A DNA stretch of 64,000 bases from Aquilaria yunnanensis (GCA_039654915.1 CM077594.1:86504893-86568892), one strand, 5' to 3'; shown: positions 1 through 11,473, numbered from the stretch's first letter. Program-made: numbers and translations. Notes: generated from the letters alone by a model not told the origin.

Positions 1-839
1 TATTTTTTTAAGATTTGATATATGTGTGTATATGTGTATGTTTGAAAGAAAAAAAGAAAACTCCATAAAAATGACAAAATTTAAAAGTTTGAGGTAAAAA
101 TGACAAAATTAAGAAGTTTCAGGCAAAATTGACAAATTCTGAAAGTTCCAGGAGCATTTGGCAGTTTGTCACATAAAATTTTGAGCCTGCCGACGTTTTT
201 GGCTCAAATTGACAGAAAACGACAAAATTGTCAAAATCAGAAGCTTCAGGAACTTATCCAGAGGCTGAGAGACGTAAAGGACTAAAATTGTCATTTTACC
301 AATTTAAGAGATAAGTTTGAAATTTTTTATTAATTTATCCATCAACAGTTCAGCTAAACTTCCTCTATAAATAGCCCCCCAAATTTTGTGCTGAACACAG
401 AAAAAAATAGAAATGAAGCTTATAGCTCCGTTTTGAAAAAAGAAAAAATTATAGCCTAGGTCCCTGGCCCTCTTCTCTTCCTCTCCAGAAAACCTAAACC
501 TTCTCTGACCCTTTTGTTTTTTTTTTCTTTTTTTTCTCTCCCCCCGCGCGCGTGCGTTCTGTTCTTCACGTTTCCAGAATTTCAAATTCAGTTTTTAAGG
601 GTACAACTCTCATTTAATCCTTCATCTTTTCAATTTTCTTTCACTTTGGTCACTAACCTTTTATTTTGTTCTTGCAGAATTAATTACTAACCCTTTTAAT
701 TTTTACTTGTTTGTTTATTATTTGTTTATTACTAACCCCTTTTTTTATTGTTGTTATTAACTTACTAACAACTAACTTTTAATACTATTATTGTTACTAA
801 CCTTTTAATTTTTGCATTATTACTAACTTTTATAATTGT
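1..839. other. AT-rich intergenic DNA, no gene seen
   Basis: Both strands hold only short open frames of low-complexity composition. The stretch at 470-560 is pyrimidine-rich on the plus strand, and its minus-strand open frame encodes mostly Lys, Arg and Glu, typical of simple sequence. From about 660 the motif ACTAACTTTTTATT starts to recur irregularly and grades into the tandem array that follows. It may be internal or LTR sequence of the retrotransposon whose possible end lies near 2.2 kb, but no protein domain supports this. Confidence 0.5.
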
Positions 840-1140
840 TGTTAACAATTAATTAACTTTTTATTATTGTTGTTAATTAATTAATTTAATTAACTTGGCT
901 AACTTTTATTGTTGTTAATTAATTAATTTAATTAACTTGACTAACTTTTTATTATTGTTGTTAATTAATTAATTTAATTAACTTGACTAACTTTTTATTA
1001 TTGTTGTTAATCAATTAATTTAATTAACTTGACTAACTTTTTATTATTGTTGTTAATCAATTAATTTAATTAAACTTGGCTAATTTTTATTATTGTTGTT
1101 AATTAATTTAATTAACTTTGCTAACCTTTATTATTATTTA
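840..1140. repeat. AT-rich tandem array, unit about 46 bp
   Basis: About six head-to-tail copies of a unit containing TTAATTTAATTAACTTG followed by ACTAACTTTTTATTATTG. Copies differ mainly by TTAATTAATTAA versus TTAATCAATTAA and by GACTAAC versus GGCTAAC. The central copies are nearly identical, so the array expanded recently or has been homogenised. Confidence 0.85.
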
Positions 1141-1369
1141 TTTTTAAAGTGGATGGCCAAAAAGCCCCACTTTATTATTATTAATTTTCCTTTATATAAT
1201 TTTTTTTTATTTAATTCACCTTTACCCTTACTTAAATAAATAAATGAAAATTAAAAGAAGATTATTTTTTAAGCCTAATAAAAATAATTTTTTAAAAAGC
1301 CAATTATTTTTATTTTTCTTTTATAAATTGAATAATTATTTAAATAATAAATAACTTTCACTAAAAAAA

Positions 1370-1620
1370 ACTAAAAGAAAGATAAGAAAAAGATAAGAAA
1401 GATAAGAAAAACATAAAAAAAGAAAAGAAAGAAAGAAAAGAAAGAAAAGAAAAAGAAAAGATAAAAAAAGAAAAGAAATAAAGAAAAGAAAGAAAAGAAA
1501 AAGAAAAGAAAAGAAAAGAAAGAAAAGAAAGGAAAAATAAAACTAAAAGAAAGATAAAATCAAAAAGAAAGAAAAGAAAGAAAGAAAAGAAAGAAAAGAA
1601 AAGAAAATGTAAAGAATAAA
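1370..1620. repeat. AAAGA-type polypurine simple repeat
   Basis: About 250 bp is almost entirely A and G on the plus strand, as interspersed AAAGA, GAAAA and AAGAAAG words with rare T or C. There is no coding content. The strand asymmetry is strong enough for polypurine/polypyrimidine structure, but no function is implied. Confidence 0.85.
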
Positions 1621-1731
1621 AAATAAATTTTTTAGATTATTAATAAATCTAAAAAACAAAAGACTTACAAATTAGTAATAATAAATTCCATAAAAATAAT
1701 AATTATATAACTAACAATTAATTAAAGTAAT

Positions 1732-1941
1732 TTCCATATCCGGATGATCCAGCAGGATCTACGGTTTGGAAAATATCAAACTTTCAAAATAAATAAATTA
1801 AATAAAAAGATAAAAATCCATATTTTTACGATATGGATTAAAATTTTCACCAAATTCCGTGTCCAAATGACTCGGCAGAGTCCATGGTTCGGAATAAAAA
1901 TCTTCCGTGTCCAAATGACTCGGCAGAGTCCATGGTTCGGA
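1732..1941. repeat. 39-bp repeat, two exact copies and one diverged copy
   Basis: Two exact 39-bp copies lie at 1855-1893 and 1903-1941, each starting TTCCGTGTCCAAATGACTCG and ending CCATGGTTCGGA. A third, older copy of the same length lies at 1732-1770 (starts TTCCATATCCGGATGATC, ends GGTTTGGA). A weak fourth trace may start near 1976. The short open frames here on both strands are by-products of the repeat. Confidence 0.85.
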
Positions 1942-1959
1942 AGTATAAAATTCTATACA

Positions 1960-2205
1960 AATTAATTACCAAAAATCCACATCCGATTAATTCAGTTAAA
2001 AATTCTAGATTGAAAATTAACTGAAATTTATTTAAAAGCAAAGCGAAACAAAATTAAAATCAACTAAGGTGCCAATTTTTGGGCGTTTTAACAAAGTTGT
2101 TTTAACGTAACCGTACTCCCGAACCCCCGAACTCTCGCAGACCAATATTTAAGGTGACCAATCGACCTAGGTAAACTGATTGGTGGCGACTCCAGAAAAC
2201 CCGAC
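1960..2205 (+). mobile_element. Remnant resembling the 3' end of a Ty3/gypsy (Tat-type) LTR
   Basis: The block around 2070-2195 contains GGTGCCAATTTTTGGGCG, then CGTAACCGTACTCCCGAAC, then GCAGACCAATATTTAAGGTG, and finally TGGTGGCGACTCC at 2181-2193. As I remember them, this order of words is typical of the LTR 3' end and primer-site zone of plant Tat/Ogre-lineage Ty3/gypsy elements. No second LTR and no gag-pol is visible; the sequence downstream is the tail of a host gene. It is therefore at best a solo LTR or truncated end. A repeat-library comparison would settle the family. Confidence 0.5.
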
Positions 2206-2599
2206 GTTGCCACACTTACTATGCAAGTGGAATGTTCGGATGTAAATGTAGGTGCAGGGTGGACGATTTCAATACAGGCAATGGACCAGTTAAGATTAGA
2301 TTTGAACCCTGAAATTTGTAAACCCTGCAAAGAATCACAAATTGCTCAAGCCACAGTGCAGCAAAGTTGGATGCCAATAATATGACCCCAAATTCTGCAC
2401 AGAAACATTAGTGTCTAGGGTTCATACTTTAGAGAATACACCACAATATTACAGAAAAAGAAAACAAGGGATCAATGTGCTCTTCAGCATGTTACATTTG
2501 CACAACTTCTTGTTATGGGTGCACTAAAGTACGTGTGTTGGACATACTAGACACAACAGAAGCCACCCCAACCACAATGAAATCATTGGTGTAACCAAA

Positions 2600-5141
2600 T
2601 CAGAGGTTTGAAGCATTTAGAGCCATTACTTTGCATTGTTCATTCAAGGCCAATAGTTGAGCCTCTTTCTTGTCGAGAAGGGCAGTCAACCTCACATTCT
2701 CTTCCATGAGCTTGTGAACTTCAGCCTCTTTCTGTGTTTTCTCACCCTCAAGCTGTGTGGTCTTGGCAACTAGCCTGGTAAATGACAGGGTCTTAAGTAT
2801 GTTACCGCAAGAAAAGGGGTGCAATGTATATACCATGAGACCTAGACGCATATCTCATAAAAAAACCAAAGCTCGCCACAAAATTTATTCCTTCGAACAA
2901 CATAATGCAAAAAAGACTCAAATGATGCCCAGTACAAGAAGGAACATCAAAAGGTGTGCCAGGAAAGTTGATTTTGACTGAGGAACCCTGAAAAGAGACT
3001 AAAGTATAAGAGGTAAAACCTGGTACTGAAAATTATAACCGTAAAATATGTTTGAAAGAAAGAAAGTTAAGATGTTAACTTTTCCTTTAAGGCAGGAGAA
3101 GAAGGCATGCATGAAAATATGAAAATCAATGTTGCACCACAGATCACATAAAATAAATGCAATAAGCTTGGCTAGATTCTCCACTGTATGAGCAGAAATA
3201 GAAAATGAAGAAGCACCAGACAGAAATTAACATATACAAGGTTTCCTAACAATACTGACCTTTCAAAAGCCCTCTCAATTGTTTGAAATTGCCTTTCTGA
3301 TGACACAAGAGTTTCTCTTACACTGAGGAGGCTGCTAACATAAGATTTCAGCGATTCAAAATCCTGCTTCACACGAGAAAGCTCCTCTTCGTTTTCTGCA
3401 GCTTGCTGCTTCTGTCTAGAAGTTTCTTCTACCAAATCTTCAACTCTCTGCCTCATTTCATTTAGAATACTATTTGCGCCCAAAGCAAACTTCTCCATCT
3501 CTTCTAACTTCAAGGACATATTTTCTATTTGACTTGCCTTCTTTTCAATTTCTTCATGTCTTAAATTTACCTTTTCCTTCTGAACTGCAGTTTCACATTC
3601 AGCTATTATCACCCTCCTAACAAGGCCTTTCATTACATCTATCACCATTTGCACAGAATTGAGCAACTCACCCATATATGCTTTATCTTCCTCATCTAAG
3701 GAACACTGTCTCCTAGTGATCTCAATCCATGAGTCATCATCTGGAATATCAAACAGAGAGAGATCAAGACTCCCAGAACAACCAGTTAATGGCAGACCAT
3801 TTTTGTCCACAAGCCCCACGCCATCCAAATGTCTAATGCCACATGACGTGTGAGCCAAATCAAGAACAGCAATAACTCTTGCTTTTGTTTTCAAGTAGGT
3901 CAATAGCATTGAAGTAGTTCTCACTCTCCACCAGAGAACATCTAACTCCTTCTTCGTCTCCTCCTCAGACTTCTCCACAGAAGCTTTCACATCCAAAAAT
4001 TTGGCAAGTAAAGCATCCACTTGTGACTGCCTTTCTTCCATCTCCTCCTTCCATGTATTATGAGCTGCACTTCGATCAGATGGCAGTGATGAGACCCCAA
4101 CATCTTCCTCTGCTGCCATGCCCTTCTCTAAATTGTTAAACAGACCACTAATGAGAGAACAAAAATACTAAAAAACAACTAGAGAGGCAAGTGTATTTAT
4201 TAGCTAAGAAAGAATTGGTTCCTAAAATATTTGTTAAGAAAGGAGCAATAGCATAGACACAGAGAAAAGTAAAGACACATCACTTGATCTTTGGTTACAG
4301 TTCCCTGGTCAAAACTCAAAAGAAGTATGCTGGTTAAACTATCAAACTTATATGCCTCTTAAGTATGCTATCATTTGTTATGAACGCCATAAACTCTATG
4401 ACATGTATAAACATGCAAATAAAGAACCATCAGATAGAGCAACTTTATCGATATTACCGTCCAACATCACCCAGAGGCTATAGGGCACTGCCTGCCATAT
4501 TTGATTTAAATGCATACCAAAGTGAACTACCAGGGAATTGCAATTCAAACAATTGCATAACAATTCAATTAAGTAAACATGAAGCTGAATTGAGAAGTAC
4601 TTGAAAGTCCTATAACATTTAGTCCCACTCCCAACCATAAACTATTGAAGCAAAGCACACATCCACAGTGACTCAAATTTACCGGTTGCTGCATAAGATG
4701 TGAAGGAATATGAAACTACAAGCATCAAAACTAGCCTTAGCGATTATTAGAGACTAGCCCATATTCCATAAGTCTCAAAACCATTCGTTTTCGATTTCTC
4801 CCAGCAACTTCTATACTATATAATCAAGAAGTACCAAAATTCAAACTCCAGTAGACACGATCTATTACTACTATTAACTAGAGAAAATACCATTACAAGA
4901 ACTGACCGAGATCATCGCCGCGTTCAGCGGAGCTGCAATCGGTGCATCGTTGGGCCACATCTTCGAACTTGGGCTTCCCTGAAAGGCCGTCGTCACGGAA
5001 AGCCCTGAGATGCTGAATGACGCTCTCAATGGTGGTGTTGGAGACTAACCGGCCGTCGGAATCCTCCCACGACGCCTTCCGGCGGGAGCCCTCATGCTTG
5101 ATCAGTGTGCGAGAAGCCCTCACCTGGTCGCCGGACGACAT
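2600..5141 (-). CDS. Plant coiled-coil protein of unknown function (3 exons)
   Basis: Spliced model on the minus strand: exon 1 5141-4907, exon 2 4127-3260, exon 3 2774-2600. The joins use CTCG^GTCAGT to TTTAG^AG and GAAAG^GTCAGT to TTACCAG^G. Phases agree at both joins and give 1278 nt, 425 residues plus stop. The N-terminal 80 residues are basic then mixed (start MSSGDQVRASRTLIK). The middle has a conserved-looking non-coiled segment (WWRVRTTSMLLTYLKTKA and a DDDSWIEITRRQCSLDEED stretch). From about residue 235 to the C-terminus it is rich in Glu, Lys, Leu and Gln with heptad character, ending KVMALNASNL. No transmembrane segment or catalytic motif is seen. I do not recognise the family. 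The exon 2 frame contains an internal Met that could be mistaken for a start; the splice join shows the frame continues upstream. The region 2330-2599 is probably 3' UTR. Confidence 0.85.
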
Positions 5142-5749
5142 CTTGCTCTGCTTCTTGTTCTAGTTGCGATACTGGTGCTTCCACTTGTCCTTCTCTGCCG
5201 CCCGATCCGCCGACGAGATCGAATCTTTCTTCCCTTACCGATACGGCGATACGACTGTTGTCATTTGAAGAGGAACAGAAGAGAAGTGACTAAGTGAGGG
5301 CTCAATCAATTCTGCAGAAATAGCAACAAATGACACTAATGTTTGCTTACTCGAGCAAATATGCCACCATTGTTTCAGTTATTGCTGATGTGCCACTGAC
5401 GATTGACGAACCCATGCTCACTAATCTAAACGAAAGAAGTCTTGGTTACGTGTTCTTTCGTTGTCCCTGATGGCTGAGGCAAGCTCGCAGAGACATGGTT
5501 ACAAGTTCTGAACTACAAGGCAAGACCCTACTATCTAGTCCTTGTTGCCGACATCTGCCTTTTGGTATCCAGGCCACTACAAAAGTACAAACCCAGAGTC
5601 TATTGTTCTCCCAAAGGAACAACATTGGCAAATGATGTAGACATCACTCAATAAATGGTTCAGATATCTTGGGTGGCCTTAAATTTGAGAACAAAAACGA
5701 AGAAGTTACAGGTTCACCGACTAGATTTGCTGCTTCTCTTTCGGCTTGG
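5142..5749. other. 5' flank of the coiled-coil gene
   Basis: The first 150 bp upstream of the minus-strand start is pyrimidine/GC-mixed and probably 5' UTR and promoter of the coiled-coil gene. The small plus-strand frames there are antisense shadows. The rest, to the transposon boundary near 5750, holds nothing I can identify. Confidence 0.5.
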
Positions 5750-7000
5750 GTTAATTGCATCCATGGCCCTCCAATATTTAATTATTGTTTTATTTTGGAC
5801 CTTAACCTCGATTTCTTAGAAGGAAAGTCTCTAGCCTCATTTAAGTGTTCCATTTTAGACCTTCCGTTAACTTAAAGTGTTAAGTTTGACGGACAAAAAA
5901 ATGCAACACTAGTTTTAATCCCAAAAAATTTTAATTTTGTCTTAGAAACCTTAAAATTTTCACATCTAACAATCAAATCACTGTCTCCACAACCCACTAC
6001 ACTCACATCCTTTTCCAGCTACCACCGTTTGTGAAAGTCACCAATGAATAGCTCGGTTTTGTAGTGTTAAGCCATAGAACAATAGGCCTATGGTTTGAGT
6101 GCTTGATTCCGTATTGGTTGGTTGAATTTTCAACTTGAAATTGTGTTTTTTGCCTGATGCTTCTAGCCTCCAACCACTAGCTGCTAGCCTAGATGTGGCC
6201 AATGCTAACTATTTCCAGCCTATCCTAGTGTCACTCCTCCATTGCTCCCATATGCTATCGGCAAAGAAAGCCAAAGGGAGAATAGATCTTGATTTGTTCA
6301 TTGTCATCTCGTCATCTCTCAAGTCGTCCAAGCATTGCCACGTCTACTTAGTCATCTAGGTTACCGATCGCACTTCATCCAGCACCCCACCTTTGTCAGA
6401 ATTAATAACACCCATTTTCCGTCCCCTCCACAATTGGCTCTCTGTTTGCCTCTATCCTTCACATTGCTCGCCATTCACCCTTCTTGGAGGTAACCACGTC
6501 ACCACATAGCTGAGCCATGTCATCACCGTTCCTGTCCTTCCATTGGTTGCACAAACTAAAGGAGAAGTCAGGAGGTCCGATTGGGATCTGATTGTTGTGA
6601 TTGGCAGAGTTATTAGATTGAAGAGAAACATCATTGACGGTCATACAGAGTATGACAGCTTCATCACCATGATGGCAGCACAGATGGGCATTGCTAGAGT
6701 GTGGCTGCCAAAGGAGGTGGAAATGGGGGTGGCGTAGCAAACGGGAAAAAGAAACAGTAGAGGAGATGAGCCATGATACCGTCAAATTGTTAGAAGATAG
6801 TATTTCTTGATTTCTAAGGCAAATAGAAACTTTTCAAGGGCTAAAACAAAATTTTCACTTTTTTTCTGTCCAACTTAACTCCTCAAGTTAATAGAAGGTC
6901 AAAAATGAAATACTTAAATAAGGTTATGAACTTTTCATGCAAGAAATTGAGATTAGGGTATAAAATAGAACAATAATTAAAGGTTTGGGGCCACGAATTT
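5750..7000. mobile_element. Mutator-like non-autonomous element, copy A (terminal inverted repeats)
   Basis: The left end (5750-5885, from GTTAATTGCATCCATGGCCC) matches the reverse complement of the right end (about 6858-7000) over roughly 130 bp. Shared words include TTTAATTATTGTT, GACCTT(C)T and TTAAGTT(T/G)GAC. The left arm to about 6150 is also homologous to both arms of a second element at 38982-40277. The centre (about 6170-6840) is different, richer in G+C, and holds broken coding-like frames on both strands but no recognisable transposase. No clean target duplication is left. The long TIRs with swapped centres point to the Mutator superfamily; this is inference from architecture. Confidence 0.75.
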
Positions 7001-7696
7001 GACTTTCTAATACTCTATGAAGCCTAAATGAGTTTCCCATTCATGTATTCCTTGAAAAATGTGTTAGGAATTGTACATTGATCCATGCTATCAAATTAAT
7101 ATACATTAGGATTAAATCACAAAATAATAAAACACGGATATCTTGTTTAGAAAATTCCATAGATACAGAATCTCCAAAATTTTCACATAGGTTATCTTTC
7201 TTTCCACCTTGTAGGAAAAGTGATTTATATATACATGCTAGGATTTATGTCTCATTTCTCAGTTGAAATGCTCCCCAAGCTATTGTTGTTGCTCCCTTAC
7301 AAAATGCTCAAACTGAAATAGGGTACTTTTGCACAAGAGGTCGCCCACCTTACCACCTTTGGCTAGACATGCATTCTAGAGAGTAGGCAATTGAGGTAGT
7401 GTACTTAGCCTATGTGATTAATGATTTTTTAGTGTTTATAAGGTTCTTTTTGGCTATGCATTATACCATTTCAATGCGTGTTAACATTAAATGTAAATAT
7501 AATCAACAATGATCATTGACTATGAATTTTTTTAATAAAAATCAAGCAATTGAGATTTTGATTTGAATTAAAATTAGGGTCTAACTTTTATACATATAAA
7601 GATTTTAGTAATTAACAATGGTATTTAGCCATTAACCAAAGAGAGAGAGAGAGAGAGAGAAGGAAAAAATTAAAAGAAATGGCAGCAAAAATTCAA
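7001..7696. other. Intergenic DNA with a (GA)n microsatellite
   Basis: No supported gene. About eleven GA dinucleotides occur at 7641-7662. Small open frames such as 7078-7266 show no recognisable domain. Confidence 0.5.
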
Positions 7697-8050
7697 GGCA
7701 AAGTTAATTTATTTAAACTTAAATCTACTTAATTCAAAATAACTTATTTTTATGTTTCCATCTTTTTTACTCGAAACCAATTTCATTTGAAAGTCAATAC
7801 TATTTAGTGAAATAATCCATTGATTGTAAAATTTTTATGATACTATTAAATTTCATCAATTTTTCTTTTTTTTAGGTATTTAAAAAAATTCATAAAAATT
7901 TAATAATATCATAAAAATTTTATTTCAAATGGATTCTTATACCTATATAACATTGGCTTTCAAATTAAATTGGTTATAAGCGAAAATATATAAAATTAAA
8001 AATAAGTCATTTTAGATTAAATTAACTTAAGTTAAAACAAATTGGCTCTA
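7697..8050. mobile_element. Fold-back MITE, copy 1
   Basis: The two halves are reverse complements of each other over about 150 bp each. The right end read on the minus strand starts GAGCCAATTTGTTTTAACTT and continues AATGACTTATTTTT; the left half has matching ACTTAAT..AATAACTTATTTTTATG. The hinge near 7860-7890 is T-rich. A second copy lies at 57478-57818 with the same terminal words. No coding capacity. Target duplication not resolved. Confidence 0.75.
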
Positions 8051-9171
8051 AGAGAGCAAACATAAAGACTCTAAGTACCAAGAGTTTAACTACTGACTTA
8101 GTAATGATTAAAAAAAGATTAAAAAAATGAAATTAGCTAAAGATTTATCAGTCCAAGTCATGTAAAAAAGCAGGCAAGTCATAGAGACTAAAATTTTATT
8201 TTAGAAGAGATAAATAGTAAGGAGAAATTAATAAAAATAAGGCAAAGAGTCATATTTCAGAGCTAAAAAGTGGGGTCTAATGATTAGCACATAAAAAAAG
8301 CAACAAAAAAGGCCTTCAGACCAAGAGAGTAAATGAAAAGTTTCTAAGTATTAATAATGATTAACTTAACATAGATTAAAAAAAATAAGGAAAAATGGTC
8401 AAAATCAAATGAAGCCGAACTGTATCCAAAAATAGAGAAACTATAATTACTAAAGTTTTGTTATAAAAAATTATAATGAAAAAAAGCCAAAAAAAAAAAG
8501 TTAAACAAAGTCATTATGGTTTATTGAGAAAGAAAAAAGAAAAAAACCATAGTGACTAAGTTTTTTTTTTTTTTCAGAAGATAGTAAGTAAAAAAAACAA
8601 CAAAGAAAAGTTTGGAGCTAAAAAACAAATGAAAAAACTCTAATCATTAAGTTTGGGAACTAAAACAATAAACAAATAGAACTTATGGACTAAAATGAGT
8701 GAAAGCAGACATACAGGAACTGAAAATGTATTTAACTAAAATGAAACACGAAAGAAACTGAAATTAGGGAAGTAGCTATACAATCCCTAATAAAAAGTGA
8801 TTTCCTTGCAGAAAGGGGACCAAGCTTCAAAGAAAGCGATCACAACAAGAAAAAAGCAGGAAAACGCAAAAAAATAATAATAATAAATAAATAAATAAAG
8901 AGCACTAAAAATAACTGTTCATTGAAGAGTGAGTTTATTTTGTATTTAGAATATAGTAGTAATTGTTATAAGGTAATAATTTGTCCAAGTTTAAAAACCA
9001 ATTAAAATCTCAAACTTTAATAATCCTAAAAATATTATTTATGCTTTTCTTTAAATATATTGAGTAAGAACATAATTCATTATAACAATTAGTTACTTTC
9101 TAAAAAATTTTTGTGAAGTGACGATTAAATAACTACAATAAAAAATTTCAAATAACATTAACAAAAAAAAA
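8051..9171. other. A-rich intergenic DNA, no gene seen
   Basis: Low-complexity A-rich sequence with many short poly-A runs and the repeated word ACTAAAA. A (AATA)n tract lies at about 8876-8898. No open frame above background length. Confidence 0.5.
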
Positions 9172-9400
9172 ACAGTATTTCCTTTGTCCTAGATTCTTAT
9201 AAATATTTGGATGTGATACAAAGATTAAAAAAAATGAAAATTTTATATGTTATTTTTATTTTTACCATTCAATTTTTACATTCTAAATGGAAAAGATAAA
9301 TATTGAAAAATTGAAGGGTTACATTATAAAATAATTTACTAAATATAAAAATATTATAAAACAATCCAAAATAATAAATGTTGGAAAAAATGTTGGATAA
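9172..9400 (-). mobile_element. Stowaway-like MITE, decayed
   Basis: Internal words match, in inverse orientation, the elements at 45738-45965 and 60255-60475. Examples are TTTAGTAAATTATTTTA(T/C)AATG and TTTTTTTAATCTTTGTA on the minus strand. The left end reads TATTTCCTTTGTCCTAGATTC, resembling the CTCC(C/A)T..GTCC ends of this class. No coding capacity. The ends are too worn to define the TA target duplication. Confidence 0.55.
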
Positions 9401-9573
9401 GGTAACAACCTATTCATTTCACTTTAAAACGGAATTAGGCCGGGAAGGTAATGCGGCCTAGTCAGGTTGACTCACAGATCACGAGTGGCTTGACTTAGCT
9501 ACATTCCAAATAGCCCCATACTTCCCTGTATTTACCATTGTGCCACTCTGTTGACATGTTTGTGACATTGATG

Positions 9574-10650
9574 TAGGGGTGATCATTCGGTTATTTCGGT
9601 TTGAACCGAGTCAAAATAATCGATTTTGTTCGGTTTCGGTTTTGGTTTTGTGTGGTAACAAACCGAAATAACCGAATTGGTGATAGAAACCGAATTGGAA
9701 CCGAACCGAAATATTTCGGTTCAGTTCGGTTCCAACCGAATTAACCGAAAAATAAGTAGCGATCCCAATCCATTTTGGTCTCCTCCATTTCAGCCGCTAC
9801 CTTCTCTTTCCTCCTCTCCAATGACGTCCTCTAACTCTGCAGGTAACACTAGCACTTCACCTTCCCACGTCTCTTTTTCTATCCATTCGGTTTACGTCGC
9901 TACGATTTTTAGTTTCTTTTCTTCTCAGTTATGGCCAAAGCCCGACGACTCCTCGATTCGGCTAAAGACGAAGACCTCTCCCTCCTTGAGGGTAATTGGA
10001 ATTCTTCTTTTCTTCTCCCGCTTTCAAGCTTCTTGTCATTTTGACGCTTGGTTCCTGCCTAGCCTTTTTGCTTGAAGTAGATTATATGACCGTGAACTCC
10101 CGTAACAGAGAAGCTGCACGAACTTCGCTAGGAAGGTGAGGCTCTGAAGAGCGTGTTCGAGAGGGTTAAGGCCAGCCACCGGGAAGGGAAGGCGAGACGC
10201 CGAGAGGCTGCGATTGTGCCTGCGGTCGGCCCTCGCGGAGTCGCCAGTCGAGGTCGAGGAGGAGCACTATGCAAACAGACACTACAGCCAAGGGCCGAGG
10301 CTGCTGCGACTACTAGGGGTGATCTTGGGCTGGCCGGCTGACGGGCTGAGGAGTTAGGCCTGAGTGAGTGTCGGGCCAAGGGTGTATAGGCCCAAAGGGG
10401 GTGAGTAATTGGGGCCTTGGGGCGGGTAGGTAACTAGGGCCTAGGGGGTAAGGGTTTGGAAAAGTGGGCTAAAGCCTAAAAAAAAAATAATTCGGTTATT
10501 TCGGTAACCGAAATAACCGACTCCTAAAACCGAAACCGAAATTACCTTTATTCGGTTCTCACCGAAACCAAACCGAAATACCGAAAAAATCGAACCGAAT
10601 TTCTAAAATATTTCAGTTTTTCGGTTTGGCCCGAATAGTGATCACCCCTA
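9574..10650. mobile_element. Non-autonomous hAT element with perfect 8-bp target duplication
   Basis: The flanks carry identical CATTGATG at 9566-9573 and 10651-10658. The termini are inverted copies of TAGGGGTGATCA, followed inside by arms full of CGGTT(A)TTTCGGTT and its complement. An 8-bp duplication with short TIRs is the signature of the hAT superfamily. The element is 1077 bp and encodes no transposase, so it needed one in trans. The middle (about 9780-10480) is GC-richer than the arms and looks like acquired gene sequence (separate entry). Confidence 0.93.
9929..10200 (+). pseudogene. Gene fragment captured in the hAT element (two exon-like blocks)
   Basis: An acceptor-like CTTCTCAG precedes an ATG at 9931. 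The frame MAKARRLLDSAKDEDLSLLE runs to a donor-like GAGG^GTAATT at 9991/9992. After about 117 bp of T-rich intron-like sequence, AACAG precedes a block from 10109 whose phase fits exactly. It reads EKLHELR, then a TAG stop, then EGEALKSVFERVKASHREG and a basic tail until similarity to coding sequence fades. Two phase-compatible exons with splice-like borders, in a GC level unlike the element's arms, suggest transduplication of a host gene 5' end. The in-frame TAG shows it is broken. The donor family is not recognised. Confidence 0.6.
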
Positions 10651-10658
10651 CATTGATG

Positions 10659-11468
10659 TAAGTAGTGGTGTAAACGTTAACCCAAACATATAAACAAATC
10701 AAAATTTTTGGGCTCCACTTAAGTTACAAGGTAGGAATATGTTTATTTGGGCTGGCCTGATCCTATTCGAATTTAATGCCTACAAAAGCAGGTTGGGTCG
10801 ACTTAACCCAAACTAACCCGAGACTATCCCAATTTCTTGTAAGGCCTATATTGATTAACTTAGCCTACTACCCAATCCTACAATTATAGAATAACCCAAC
10901 TAAACCCAATCCTAAGTCTCATATACTCCTAACTATAATGCACAAGCTTCACATCGTCACCCCTTTTCTTCTACAAACCACAACAAACAACATTTTTATC
11001 CAACTCTCAGACCTTGTCAGCCCCAACTCTTATTTGGTTGTGACTACCTTTGTCCTCAACTTCTCATAGTGGCCTCTCCTCTATCTAGGTTATCTCGCTT
11101 CCTTCCCTTCACACCAACACAACCTTGGGGACAACTACGAGCATGCAGCCTTCCATCAAAGCCAATCAACCATTAGTTACGAACCTCATCCTTGGGTCCT
11201 CATGGCGACCTTGGTCTTTCTCTCTCTCTCTCCAACATCTTGCCTTCTTCCCTCCACACCCATACATCCTTGGGGGCCATTGTGAGCCTACAACCTTTCC
11301 ATCAAAGCCAATTAGCCATTGACGGAAATGTTCATCCTTTACGGCCTAGCCTTGCCTCTCTCCTGGCCTCTTACTTGTTAACATCTCAAGTCCCTCACCC
11401 TACACATGGACTAGGCACCATTTGGGTGTTACCTTCCATCGAACCTAACTCGTCAATCTAAGCATGAC
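10659..11468. repeat. Intergenic DNA with an imperfect direct duplication of about 146 bp
   Basis: The segment from about 11094 (CTTCCCTTCACACCAAC, then CCTTCCATCAAAGCCAAT) recurs from about 11240 (CTTCCCTCCACACCCAT, then CTTTCCATCAAAGCCAAT). Small plus-strand frames across both units lack any known domain. At 10664 the word TAGTGGTGTAAACG resembles a hAT terminus, but no partner end was found. Confidence 0.55.
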
Positions 11469-11473
11469 CCATC

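Noticed and set aside
304..585. 93-codon minus-strand frame rich in Lys, Arg, Glu and Phe
   Set aside because: Low-complexity translation of pyrimidine runs; no conserved pattern.
2757..2981. 74-codon plus-strand frame
   Set aside because: Lies partly antisense to exon 3 and otherwise in intron 2 of the coiled-coil gene; a shadow frame.
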